NCBI GenBank assembly: GCA_035601815.1
Contig: DATNNN010000229.1
Coordinates: 1 to 7,814, forward strand
DNA: 7,814 bases
Reading direction: 5' to 3'
Source: DATNNN01 sp035601815
GTDB taxonomy: Bacteria; Pseudomonadota; Alphaproteobacteria; Rhizobiales; Xanthobacteraceae
The translations under genes were made by a program, and so were the position numbers. Positions 1 to 5,779 of the stretch are shown here, piece after piece (the stretch's first letter is position 1; the number at the start of each line of letters is the position of its first letter). The notes below the pieces were generated by a model. The model saw only the letters and a list, made by a program, of their open reading frames with translations. It made no database searches and was not told the DNA's origin.

Positions 1-1
1 A

Positions 2-169
2 ACGATCGTATTAGCGATCGCGGCAGTCGCCGTCGGCCTGCCTACGTGGTTCAGCACGGCAATTGTCGGCGGTATCTGGGGTTTCTTTTACAACGGGATT
101 CACATCAACCGACTGCTTCGCGCTGGATACGAGGTCGTGACAGAGGCTCAGCGCCCGCTGGCCCAATGA
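2..169 (+). CDS. 3' end of a small hypothetical membrane protein (partial)
   Basis: An open frame enters from the left edge and stops at TGA 167-169, giving 55 C-terminal residues. The first 30 or so are hydrophobic and small-residue rich, ending in Gly-Gly-Ile-Trp-Gly-Phe-Phe-Tyr-Asn, which looks like one membrane segment. The rest is polar (HINRLLRAGYEVV, then TEAQRPLAQ). The arrangement of a hydrophobic stretch, then an aromatic/Asn motif, then His/Arg and Gly-Tyr/Trp recalls the end of small DUF2628-type inner-membrane proteins, but that is only a resemblance. It converges on the oxygenase gene with a 62-bp gap. Its 5' part and function are not visible. It could also be a chance frame, although the protein-like composition and the clean stop before the convergent gene favour a real gene. 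Confidence 0.5.
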   Translation, partial: TIVLAIAAVAVGLPTWFSTAIVGGIWGFFYNGIHINRLLRAGYEVVTEAQRPLAQ

Positions 170-231
170 GGCTTGCGACCTGTGATGTCCGGTTTGGGTT
201 AGATTTCGTTCTCATCCAGCCGCGGCTTTGT

Positions 232-1839
232 TCACTCCCGCCCGCGCAGCACGTGGTAGCTGAGCGCGCCCGGGTCGCTGAGGTCCGGCACCTTCCAGCC
301 GTCGAGATCGTATTCGGCCATGCACTCCTCGGCGAAGCCCTTGAACTTGTCGGCGTTGCCCGACGCCTGCGCGCCGAACAGGCAGTAGCGCCGGATTTCC
401 TCCGTCGAGCCGCCGTAGTTGATCTCGTAGAGCTCGTGGCGGCCGCCGAACTCGCTGCCGAGCGCGTCCCACAGGAGCTTGAGGAGCTTCACCCGCTCCA
501 CGGCCTTGTAGCCGTTGGAGCCGCGCAGGTACTGGTCGAGGTACGGGCGGATTTCCGGGTTCTTGAAGTCGCGCGCGTGGCTGTTGAGATAGATGAGGCC
601 CGACGCCACCGTCTGCTCGATCAGGTACTTGATGCGCGTGTAGGCCATGGTGGCGATGATCTGGTAGGCGTTGCCCGGATCCATGTTGGGCAGCACGTAA
701 TCGCCGATCCACGGCTTTGGATCGCGCACCATGGCGTCCGACAGGCCCCAGAACAGATTGCGCCAGGCGATCACCTCGCCGACGTTGGCCTGCACGCCGC
801 GATAGTCCTTCGTCCCCGCCGCCTCGGTCGCCTTCAGCAGCAGGCCCGAGATGAAGTCGAGCTTGACCGCGAGCCGCGTGCAGCCGTGCACCACGAAGCG
901 CGGCAGGAAGCCGGTGCGCGGGAAGAAGTTGTTGGCCTTGTCGATGTCGCCGTAGACGAACACGTTCTCCCACGGCACCAGCACCTTATCGAGAATGAAC
1001 ACCGCGTCGTTCTCGTCGAGGCGCGACGACAGCGGATAGTCGAACGGCGAGCCCATGACCGTCGACATCATCTCGTACGACGTGCGGCAGATGAACTTCA
1101 CACCCGGCGTGTTGGTCGGCACCATGAACACCACGGCGAACTTCTTGTCCTGCAGCGGGATCAGCCCGTGGTGGGCGACGAAGGTGTAGTTGGTCAGCAC
1201 CGAGCCGGTGGCGACCACCTTGGCGCCGGAGACGATGATGCCGGCGTCGGTCTCCTTCTCCACGTGGCAGCACACGTCGCCCACCTCGTTCGGCGGGCGG
1301 TCGCGGTCGATGGGCGGATGGATGATGGCGTGGTTGATGAACGGCACGCGCTCCTGGCTGAACTTGTACCAGCGCTTGGCGTTCTCCTGGTGCGGCGCGT
1401 AGAAGTCGGCGTTGGCGCCGAGGGTGGCGAGGAACGCCGCCTTGTAGTCGGGCGCGCGGCCCATCCAGCCGTAGGTGAGCTTCGCCCATTCGGCGATGGC
1501 GTTCCGGCCGGCGACGAGATCCTGGAGATTCTTCGGCGCCTTGAAGAATGCGTGGGTCTGCCCCTTGTTGCCGGTGTCGGTCGGCAGCAGGAGCTTGTCC
1601 TTGCGCTTGGGGTCGTGCAGCGCGTCGTAGAGGCGCGCGACCATCTTGGAGGTGTTGCGGAACGCCGGGTGGGTGGTGACGTCCTTGACGCGCTCGCCGT
1701 AGATGTAGACCTCGCGGCCGTCCTTCAACGCTTCCAGGTATTCCTTGCCGGTCTGCGGCTTGGTGACGTTCACCTGGCCGATGGTCTCGGCCTTGCCGGC
1801 GAAGGTCTCTTTCTGCTTCTGCAGCGCGGCAGCGTTCAT
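232..1839 (-). CDS. HpaB-family flavin-dependent aromatic monooxygenase (4-hydroxyphenylacetate 3-hydroxylase-like)
   Basis: This encodes 535 residues, close to the usual size of about 480-530 for the oxygenase component of two-component FADH2-dependent monooxygenases (HpaB, PvcC, HadA/TftD type). These cytoplasmic enzymes hydroxylate phenols using reduced flavin from a separate reductase. The acyl-CoA-dehydrogenase-like HpaB N domain covers roughly residues 25-295 and the helical HpaB C domain roughly 300-510. Family hallmarks visible are LTYGWMGRAPDY (121-132), NHAIIHPPIDR (169-179), EKETDAGIIVSGAKVVATGS (194-213), VLVPWENVFVYGD (286-298) and the helical C-terminal stretch with YEINYGGSTEEIRR (471-484). 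H170 probably matches the substrate-binding His of HpaB; this alignment is by eye. The related 4-hydroxybutyryl-CoA dehydratases need an iron-sulfur cluster with two Cys near residue 100; none lies there, so a monooxygenase is favoured. The ATG at 1839 follows AGGGGAA (1850-1844, - strand) at good spacing. No reductase (HpaC) gene is in the window. Substrate is unknown; its IclR operator suggests a phenolic compound. Confidence 0.92.
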   Translation of the reverse strand: MNAAALQKQKETFAGKAETIGQVNVTKPQTGKEYLEALKDGREVYIYGERVKDVTTHPAFRNTSKMVARLYDALHDPKRKDKLLLPTDTGNKGQTHAFFKAPKNLQDLVAGRNAIAEWAKLTYGWMGRAPDYKAAFLATLGANADFYAPHQENAKRWYKFSQERVPFINHAIIHPPIDRDRPPNEVGDVCCHVEKETDAGIIVSGAKVVATGSVLTNYTFVAHHGLIPLQDKKFAVVFMVPTNTPGVKFICRTSYEMMSTVMGSPFDYPLSSRLDENDAVFILDKVLVPWENVFVYGDIDKANNFFPRTGFLPRFVVHGCTRLAVKLDFISGLLLKATEAAGTKDYRGVQANVGEVIAWRNLFWGLSDAMVRDPKPWIGDYVLPNMDPGNAYQIIATMAYTRIKYLIEQTVASGLIYLNSHARDFKNPEIRPYLDQYLRGSNGYKAVERVKLLKLLWDALGSEFGGRHELYEINYGGSTEEIRRYCLFGAQASGNADKFKGFAEECMAEYDLDGWKVPDLSDPGALSYHVLRGRE

Positions 1840-1843
1840 GGCG

Positions 1844-1850
1844 TTTCCCC
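1844..1850 (-). promoter_or_regulatory. Ribosome binding site of the HpaB-family gene
   Basis: On the - strand the bases AGGGGAA end four bases before the ATG at 1839, which puts the core AGGGG about 6 bases from it. It supports the chosen start. Confidence 0.7.
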
Positions 1851-1875
1851 TGTGCTAGCGCGCGTTCTTCATTTT

Positions 1876-1909
1876 GTTCGATTATCGAACGCGCGTGCGA
1901 TTAGCGAAC
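1876..1909 (-). promoter_or_regulatory. Tandem IclR-type operator and probable promoter of the oxygenase gene
   Basis: A perfect 15-bp palindrome GTTCGATTATCGAAC (1876-1890, single central base 1883) sits 37-51 bp upstream of the oxygenase ATG. A second, imperfect site reads GTTCGCTAATCGCAC on the - strand (1909-1895), centred 19 bp further upstream. As I recall it, the binding sequence of Pseudomonas putida PcaR is GTTCGATAATCGCAC; the second site differs from that at one base and the perfect palindrome at two. On the - strand the palindrome core contains GATAAT (1886-1881), a good -10 box, and TTCGCT (1908-1903) in the second site lies 16 bp upstream as a weak -35. The regulator would then touch both promoter elements. 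The identical palindrome recurs at 2867-2881. Confidence 0.75.
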
Positions 1910-1970
1910 TTTCGAAAACGATACGGGCTCGGATGAAGACTGGCAAGGCCGGGGCGACGGGGCCCTGTCG

Positions 1971-2819
1971 CTACGCCACCGTCTTCGAGATCTGCGCCGC
2001 CGCCGCGCGCAGCGCCGGCAGGAACTGCGCCCGCATCTCGTTCCGCGTGGTGCGCGTGGTGTGGGTGGCGATATTGATCGCGCCCACCGCCTGGCCGTCG
2101 CGGTCGACCACCGGCACCGCGATCGAGCGCAGGCCGCGCTCGAGCTCCTCGTCGACAATGGAGAAGCCCTGCTCGCGGTCGGCGCGGATGCGGTCGAACA
2201 GCGCCTGCAGGTCGGTGATGGTGTAGGGCGTGTAGGGCTCGATGCGCACCGACTTCAACCGCCGCCACACCTCGGCGTCGTCGAGGAAGCCGAGCTGCGC
2301 GCGGCCCATCGAGGTATGGAACGCCGACAGGCGGCTCCCCACCGATATCGCCGTCGACATGATGCGCCGCGCCGGGACGCGCGCCACGTACACGATCTCG
2401 GTGCCCTGCAGGATCGAGGCCGACGCCGCCTCGTGCAGGGTCTCGTTCAGCTCGCGCAACAGCGGCAGCGCCCGATCGACCCAGTTCTGCGCCGACAGGT
2501 AAGCGAAGCCGAGATCGAGGATGCGCGGCGCGAGCGTAAACTGCCGGCCGATCTGCTCGACGAAGCCGAGGCTCGCCAGCGTGCGCAGCACGCGCCGCGC
2601 CGTTGCCCGCGACAGCGCCGCCACCTGCGCCGCCTCCGAAAGGGTCATGGCCGGGCGCTGCCGGCCGAAGGCGCCGAGCACGGTGAGCCCCTTGGCGAGT
2701 GTGGTCATGAACTCCTTGTCGGGGGCGGGCGTGGGCGCCGCCAGGCGGCGGGCCCGCGACGCGGCACGCGCTCGCGCCCTGACCTGCTTGCGCCGCCGCC
2801 GCACGGAAGCCGTTGACAC
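1971..2819 (-). CDS. IclR-family transcriptional regulator (PcaR/PcaU/PobR type)
   Basis: With the GTG start at 2819 the protein has 282 residues, a normal length for the family. It begins with an Arg-rich tail (about residues 7-25), then E-F-M-T-T-L-A-K-G-L-T-V-L (36-48), the usual opening of the IclR winged-helix domain. The helix-turn-helix lies at about 58-82, with SRATARRVLRTL (70-81) as recognition helix, and the wing is near FVEQIGRQFTLA (86-97). The effector domain follows (about 100-280), with TAISVGSRLSAFHTSMGRA (156-174), GFSIVDEELERGLRSIAVPV (218-237) and GAINIA (246-251). This resembles regulators of the beta-ketoadipate and 4-hydroxybenzoate pathways, which bind small aromatic acids or their products. 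The GTG is chosen because GAGGGA lies 7 bases upstream (2832-2827). An ATG at 2708 also has AGGAG, but only 3 bases away, and would cut off the conserved start of the DNA-binding domain. It lies between its two predicted targets. The effector is unknown. Confidence 0.93.
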   Translation of the reverse strand: MSTASVRRRRKQVRARARAASRARRLAAPTPAPDKEFMTTLAKGLTVLGAFGRQRPAMTLSEAAQVAALSRATARRVLRTLASLGFVEQIGRQFTLAPRILDLGFAYLSAQNWVDRALPLLRELNETLHEAASASILQGTEIVYVARVPARRIMSTAISVGSRLSAFHTSMGRAQLGFLDDAEVWRRLKSVRIEPYTPYTITDLQALFDRIRADREQGFSIVDEELERGLRSIAVPVVDRDGQAVGAINIATHTTRTTRNEMRAQFLPALRAAAAQISKTVA

Positions 2820-2826
2820 TGCCGGT

Positions 2827-2832
2827 TCCCTC
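2827..2832 (-). promoter_or_regulatory. Ribosome binding site deciding the GTG start of the IclR gene
   Basis: GAGGGA on the - strand, 7 bases before GTG at 2819. It supports this start over an in-frame ATG at 2936, whose reading frame would run through the operator, and over the ATG at 2708, whose AGGAG is only 3 bases away. Confidence 0.7.
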
Positions 2833-2881
2833 TTCGACAATCGCTCTGCTCGATAAGCGAACGTTTGTTCGATTATCGAAC
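2832..2881 (+). promoter_or_regulatory. Divergent IclR-type operator cluster between regulator and transporter
   Basis: The perfect palindrome GTTCGATTATCGAAC (2867-2881) is identical to that before the oxygenase gene. A weaker relative, GCTCGATAAGCGAAC (2848-2862), is centred 19 bp upstream in the transporter direction, matching 11 of 15 bases of the weak site at the oxygenase promoter when both are read toward their target. A third, more degenerate match, CTTCGACAATCGCTC (2832-2846), lies next to the IclR start; by position it could mediate autoregulation, but it may be chance. The cluster sits in the 153-bp divergent gap between the IclR GTG and the binding-protein ATG. GATTAT (2871-2876) inside the palindrome is the best -10 candidate toward the transporter, with no convincing -35. 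Bases 2882-2960, the presumed leader, show no clear structure. Confidence 0.72.
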
Positions 2882-2960
2882 GAAATCGGCGCACGTCAAG
2901 GGCGCCAACAATCCGGACGAGCGGCAGCACGCCCACGACGCTGCACGACTCGATCTCTCA

Positions 2961-2966
2961 GGGAGG
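2961..2966 (+). promoter_or_regulatory. Ribosome binding site of the substrate-binding protein gene
   Basis: GGGAGG followed by six bases and then ATG 2973. An in-frame ATG at 2967 directly abuts it and is too close for initiation, so 2973 is preferred. Confidence 0.7.
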
Positions 2967-2972
2967 ATGAGA

Positions 2973-4292
2973 ATGACCCACCGCAACGGCATCGATCGCC
3001 GTACGCTCCTGAAATACACCGCCGCCACCGGCGCCGCGGTCGCCACCGGCACGCTCGGCGCGCCGGCCGTGCACGCCCAGGCGAAGACCATCAAGCTCGG
3101 CTACGTCAGCCCGCAGACCGGGCCGCTGGCGCCCTTCGCCGAGGCCGACAACTTCATCATCAACAACTTCAAGGCGACGCTGAAGGACGGCATCAAGATC
3201 GGCGGCAAGTCCTATCCGGTCAGCGTCATCGTCAAGGATAGCCAGTCGAATCCGAACCGCGCCGCCCAGGTCGCCAAAGACCTGATCGTCCAGGACAAGA
3301 TCGATTTGATGCTGGTGGCCTCGACGCCGGAGACCACGAACCCGGTCTCCACCCAGTGCGAGATCGAGGAGGTGCCGTGCATCTCCACCGTGGCGCCGTG
3401 GCAGCCGTGGTTCATCGGCCGCCAGGCCAATCCCGCCGGCGGCCCACCGGCATGGAAGCCGTTCAACAGCACCTATCACTTCTTCTGGGGACTCGAGGAC
3501 GTGATCGCCGTCTTCACCAACATGTGGGCGCAGGTGTCGACCAACAAGTCGGTGGGCGGCCTCTTCCCCAACGACGGCGACGGCAACGCCTGGGGCGACA
3601 AGCAGGTCGGCTTCCCCCCGGTCCTTGAGAAGGGCGGCTACAAGCTCACCGATCCCGGCCGTTACCAGAACCTCACCGACAACTTCTCGGCGCAGATCAC
3701 CGCGTTCAAGAACGCGCAGAGCCAGATCATCACCGGCGTCATGTTGCCGCCCGACTTCACCACCTTCTGGAAGCAGGCGCTGCAGCAGGGCTTCAAGCCC
3801 AAGGTGGCGTCGATCGGCAAGGCGATCCTGTTCCCGGTCTCGGTCGAGGCGCTGGGCAAGGACGGCAACAACCTCTCCTCCGAGGTGTGGTGGTCGCCCA
3901 ACCATCCGTTCAAGTCGTCGCTGAACGGCATGACCGCGCGGCAGCTCGCCGGCGCCTACGAGAGCGCCACCAAGAAGCAGTGGACGCAGCCCATCGGCTT
4001 CGTGCACGCACTGTTCGAGGTCGCCACCGACGCGCTCAAGCGCACGGCGCAGCCCGGCGACGCCAAAGCGACGCTCGCGGCCATCGCCGCCACCAACCTC
4101 GACACGGTGGTAGGCAAGGTGCAGTGGAACGGCGCTAATCTCCCGCCGTTCGCCGCCAAGAACGTCGCGAAGACCCCGCTCGTCGGCGGCCAGTGGCGCA
4201 TCAAGGGCGGCACCAAGTACGACATCGTCATCACCGACAATAAGACCGCGCCGGCGATCCCGGTCGGCGGCAAGATGGAGCCGATCGCCTGA
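2973..4292 (+). CDS. ABC transporter substrate-binding protein, branched-chain amino acid (HAAT) type
   Basis: A periplasmic receptor of 439 residues that would capture the imported solute and deliver it to the LivH/LivM permeases encoded downstream. The N terminus carries a twin-arginine-like signal: DRRTLLK (8-14), a hydrophobic Ala/Gly stretch to about 30, and a cleavage site near A-V-H-A (32-35). The mature part starts with TIKLGYVSPQTGPLAPFAEA, the typical first strand and ligand loop of type I periplasmic binding proteins (Peripla_BP_6). Later landmarks are KDSQSNPNRAAQVAKDLI (88-105), STPETTNPVSTQCE (117-130), VMLPPDFTTFWKQALQQGF (256-274) and QWTQPIGFVHALFEVATDAL (336-355). It has 12 tryptophans, several in the probable cleft region, and two cysteines (C129, C136). 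Relatives of this receptor class serve aromatic and other carboxylates as well as amino acids, so leucine should not be assumed. It is first in the transporter operon and is preceded by the operator cluster. Confidence 0.93.
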   Translation: MTHRNGIDRRTLLKYTAATGAAVATGTLGAPAVHAQAKTIKLGYVSPQTGPLAPFAEADNFIINNFKATLKDGIKIGGKSYPVSVIVKDSQSNPNRAAQVAKDLIVQDKIDLMLVASTPETTNPVSTQCEIEEVPCISTVAPWQPWFIGRQANPAGGPPAWKPFNSTYHFFWGLEDVIAVFTNMWAQVSTNKSVGGLFPNDGDGNAWGDKQVGFPPVLEKGGYKLTDPGRYQNLTDNFSAQITAFKNAQSQIITGVMLPPDFTTFWKQALQQGFKPKVASIGKAILFPVSVEALGKDGNNLSSEVWWSPNHPFKSSLNGMTARQLAGAYESATKKQWTQPIGFVHALFEVATDALKRTAQPGDAKATLAAIAATNLDTVVGKVQWNGANLPPFAAKNVAKTPLVGGQWRIKGGTKYDIVITDNKTAPAIPVGGKMEPIA

Positions 4293-4313
4293 CCCTCTAT
4301 ACTCGTGTCGATG

Positions 4314-4341
4314 CGGGGCCGGGCATCGCCCGGCCCCGTTT
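4314..4341 (+). terminator. Strong intercistronic hairpin between binding-protein gene and livG
   Basis: CGGGGCCGGGC (4314-4324) and GCCCGGCCCCG (4328-4338) form a perfect 11-bp GC stem with a three-base ATC loop, followed by only three T (4339-4341). It starts 21 bases after the binding-protein stop and ends 12 bases before the livG ATG. The short T-run suggests a leaky terminator or a 3'-end mRNA stabiliser rather than a full stop. Either would give more binding protein than membrane components, as is common in importer operons. Confidence 0.6.
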
Positions 4342-4353
4342 GCGATTAGGGCG

Positions 4354-5070
4354 ATGATTCTCGAAATCCGGCAGCTCTCCAAATCCTTCGGCTCGGTGCG
4401 CGCCGCCGATCAGATCGACCTCGCCGTGGCGGCGGGCGAGGCGGTGGGCATCATCGGGCCGAACGGCGCCGGCAAGTCGACGCTGTTCAACCTCATCACC
4501 GGCGACCTCAAGCCGGACGCGGGGTCAATCCGTCTCAAGGGCGCCGACATCACCGCGGCGCCGCCGCACCTGCGCTGCCACGCCGGCATCGGCCGCTCGT
4601 ACCAGATTCCGCATCCGTTCGAGAACCTCACCGTGTTCGAGAATTGCCTCGTCGGCGCGGTCTACGGCCGCAACAAGCGCGAGCGCGACGTGGTCGACGC
4701 CTGCGCCGCGATCCTGGAGCGCACGCATCTGATGCTCCGCGCCAACGACCGGGCGGGGACGCTGACGCTGCTCGAGCGCAAGCGTCTCGAGATGGCGCGC
4801 GCGCTCGCCACCGCGCCGGAGCTTCTCCTGCTCGACGAGATCGCCGGCGGGCTGACGGAAGGCGAATGCGCCGAGCTCGTGGACACGATCCGCGCCATTC
4901 ACGCCGCCGGCACCACCATCGTCTGGATCGAGCACGTGGTGCACGCGCTGACGCAGGTGGTGCAGCGCCTGGTGGTGCTGAACTTCGGCAAGAAGATCGC
5001 CGAGGGCGAGCCGCAGGCGGTGATGCGCTCGGCGGAGGTGCGCGAGATCTACACCGGCATCGCGGCCTGA
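4354..5070 (+). CDS. livG: ABC transporter ATP-binding protein, LivG type
   Basis: A cytoplasmic ATPase subunit of 238 residues that would pair with LivF to power the LivH/LivM importer. Seen motifs: Walker A GPNGAGKST (35-43), Q-loop glutamine Q84 in SYQIPHPFENLTVFEN (82-97, typical of LivG), Walker B LLLLDE (157-162) and the H-loop histidine H194 in WIEHV. The signature motif is unusual: where LivG normally has LSYGQ-like residues before RRLE, this protein has LTLLERKRLE (137-146), lacking the glycines of LSGGQ. The D-loop region is DEIAGGLTE instead of DEP-type. The rest fits the family closely, so this looks like a subfamily trait rather than damage. The start ATG has only a weak AGGG nearby (4348-4351) and follows the intercistronic hairpin. 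The stop is five bases from the livF start, so coupled translation is likely. Confidence 0.93.
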   Translation: MILEIRQLSKSFGSVRAADQIDLAVAAGEAVGIIGPNGAGKSTLFNLITGDLKPDAGSIRLKGADITAAPPHLRCHAGIGRSYQIPHPFENLTVFENCLVGAVYGRNKRERDVVDACAAILERTHLMLRANDRAGTLTLLERKRLEMARALATAPELLLLDEIAGGLTEGECAELVDTIRAIHAAGTTIVWIEHVVHALTQVVQRLVVLNFGKKIAEGEPQAVMRSAEVREIYTGIAA

Positions 5071-5075
5071 CCCCC

Positions 5076-5777
5076 ATGGCGCTCCTCGAAACCCGCGCGC
5101 TTACGGCCTTCTATGGCGACTTCCAGGCGCTGTTCGGCATCGACACGCGGCTCGAAGCGGGCGAGACCGTCGCTATTATCGGCGCCAACGCCGCCGGCAA
5201 GTCCACGTACCTCAAGGCCATCGCCGGCCTCGCCGTGGGCGAAGCGGAAAGCGTGTGGCTCGACGGCGAGGCGATCGGCGCGCTTCCGCCGGCCGCGATC
5301 ATGCGGCGTGGCATCGCGCTGGTGCCCGAGGGTAGGCGGCTCTTTCCCTCGTTGACCGTGGCGGAGAACTTGATGATCGGCCGCTACGGCCGCGCCGCGC
5401 CCGGCCCCTGGTCGCTCGACGCGGTCTATGCGCTGTTTCCCAAGCTCACGGCCATGCGCCACCGCCCGAGCACGACGCTCTCGGGCGGCGAGCAGCAGAT
5501 GGTGGCGATCGGCCGCGCGCTCATGTCGAACCCGCGCGTGCTTCTCTGCGACGAGATCAGCCTCGGCCTCGCCCCCATCGTCATCCGCGACATCTACGCC
5601 GCGCTGCCGCGGATCAAGGACGGCGGCACCAGCGTCATTCTGGTGGAGCAGGACATCGTGCAGGCGCTGAAGGTCGCCGACCGCGTCTATTGCTTTCAGG
5701 AAGGCCGCGTCTCGCTCAGCGGCGCGCCGGCGGGGCTCACGCGCGACCAGATCCACGCGGCTTATTTCGGCGCCTGA
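5076..5777 (+). CDS. livF: ABC transporter ATP-binding protein, LivF type
   Basis: The second ATPase subunit, 233 residues, about normal for LivF. Motifs: Walker A GANAAGKST (36-44), the LivF-typical VPEGRRLFPSLTVAENL (83-99) in the Q-loop region, a canonical ABC signature LSGGEQQM (135-142), Walker B VLLCDE (155-160) followed by ISLGLAP (161-167; many relatives have Pro in place of the Ile), and VEQD (190-193) where other ABC ATPases have the H-loop histidine. Gln at that place is usual for LivF. The ATG at 5076 comes five bases after the livG stop with no Shine-Dalgarno sequence in the gap, so translation probably depends on ribosomes finishing livG. A longer in-frame extension upstream lies inside livG and is not coding. 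Two bases separate it from livH. Confidence 0.94.
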   Translation: MALLETRALTAFYGDFQALFGIDTRLEAGETVAIIGANAAGKSTYLKAIAGLAVGEAESVWLDGEAIGALPPAAIMRRGIALVPEGRRLFPSLTVAENLMIGRYGRAAPGPWSLDAVYALFPKLTAMRHRPSTTLSGGEQQMVAIGRALMSNPRVLLCDEISLGLAPIVIRDIYAALPRIKDGGTSVILVEQDIVQALKVADRVYCFQEGRVSLSGAPAGLTRDQIHAAYFGA

Positions 5778-5779
5778 TC

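Noticed and set aside
218..227. Palindrome AGCCGCGGCT followed by TTTGTT in the convergent gap, as a terminator for the oxygenase or the left-edge gene
   Set aside because: It is fully self-complementary with no room for a loop, so a stable hairpin is unlikely. I see no convincing terminator in 170-231.
232..1839. 4-hydroxybutyryl-CoA dehydratase (same superfamily as HpaB)
   Set aside because: The two Cys expected near residue 100 for the iron-sulfur cluster are absent; only C190/C191 and C320 and others elsewhere are present, at the wrong spacing.
1911..1916. TTCGAA next to the oxygenase operator as a third binding site
   Set aside because: Only a 6-bp palindrome without the flanking GATTATC-type core, at a spacing not repeated at the other promoter; likely chance.
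46..2226. 726-codon open frame on the + strand
   Set aside because: It lies antisense to the clear HpaB-family and IclR genes, is rich in Arg/Val/His/Ala with no recognisable motif, and is explained by GC bias at third codon positions.
2865..2972. Longer start for the binding protein at ATG 2865
   Set aside because: It would add 36 residues ahead of the signal peptide, and its coding region would run through the operator. The GGGAGG site fits ATG 2973 much better.
2958..4382. 474-codon open frame on the - strand
   Set aside because: Antisense to the binding-protein gene, low-complexity Asp/Gly/Arg/Leu composition, no family motif.
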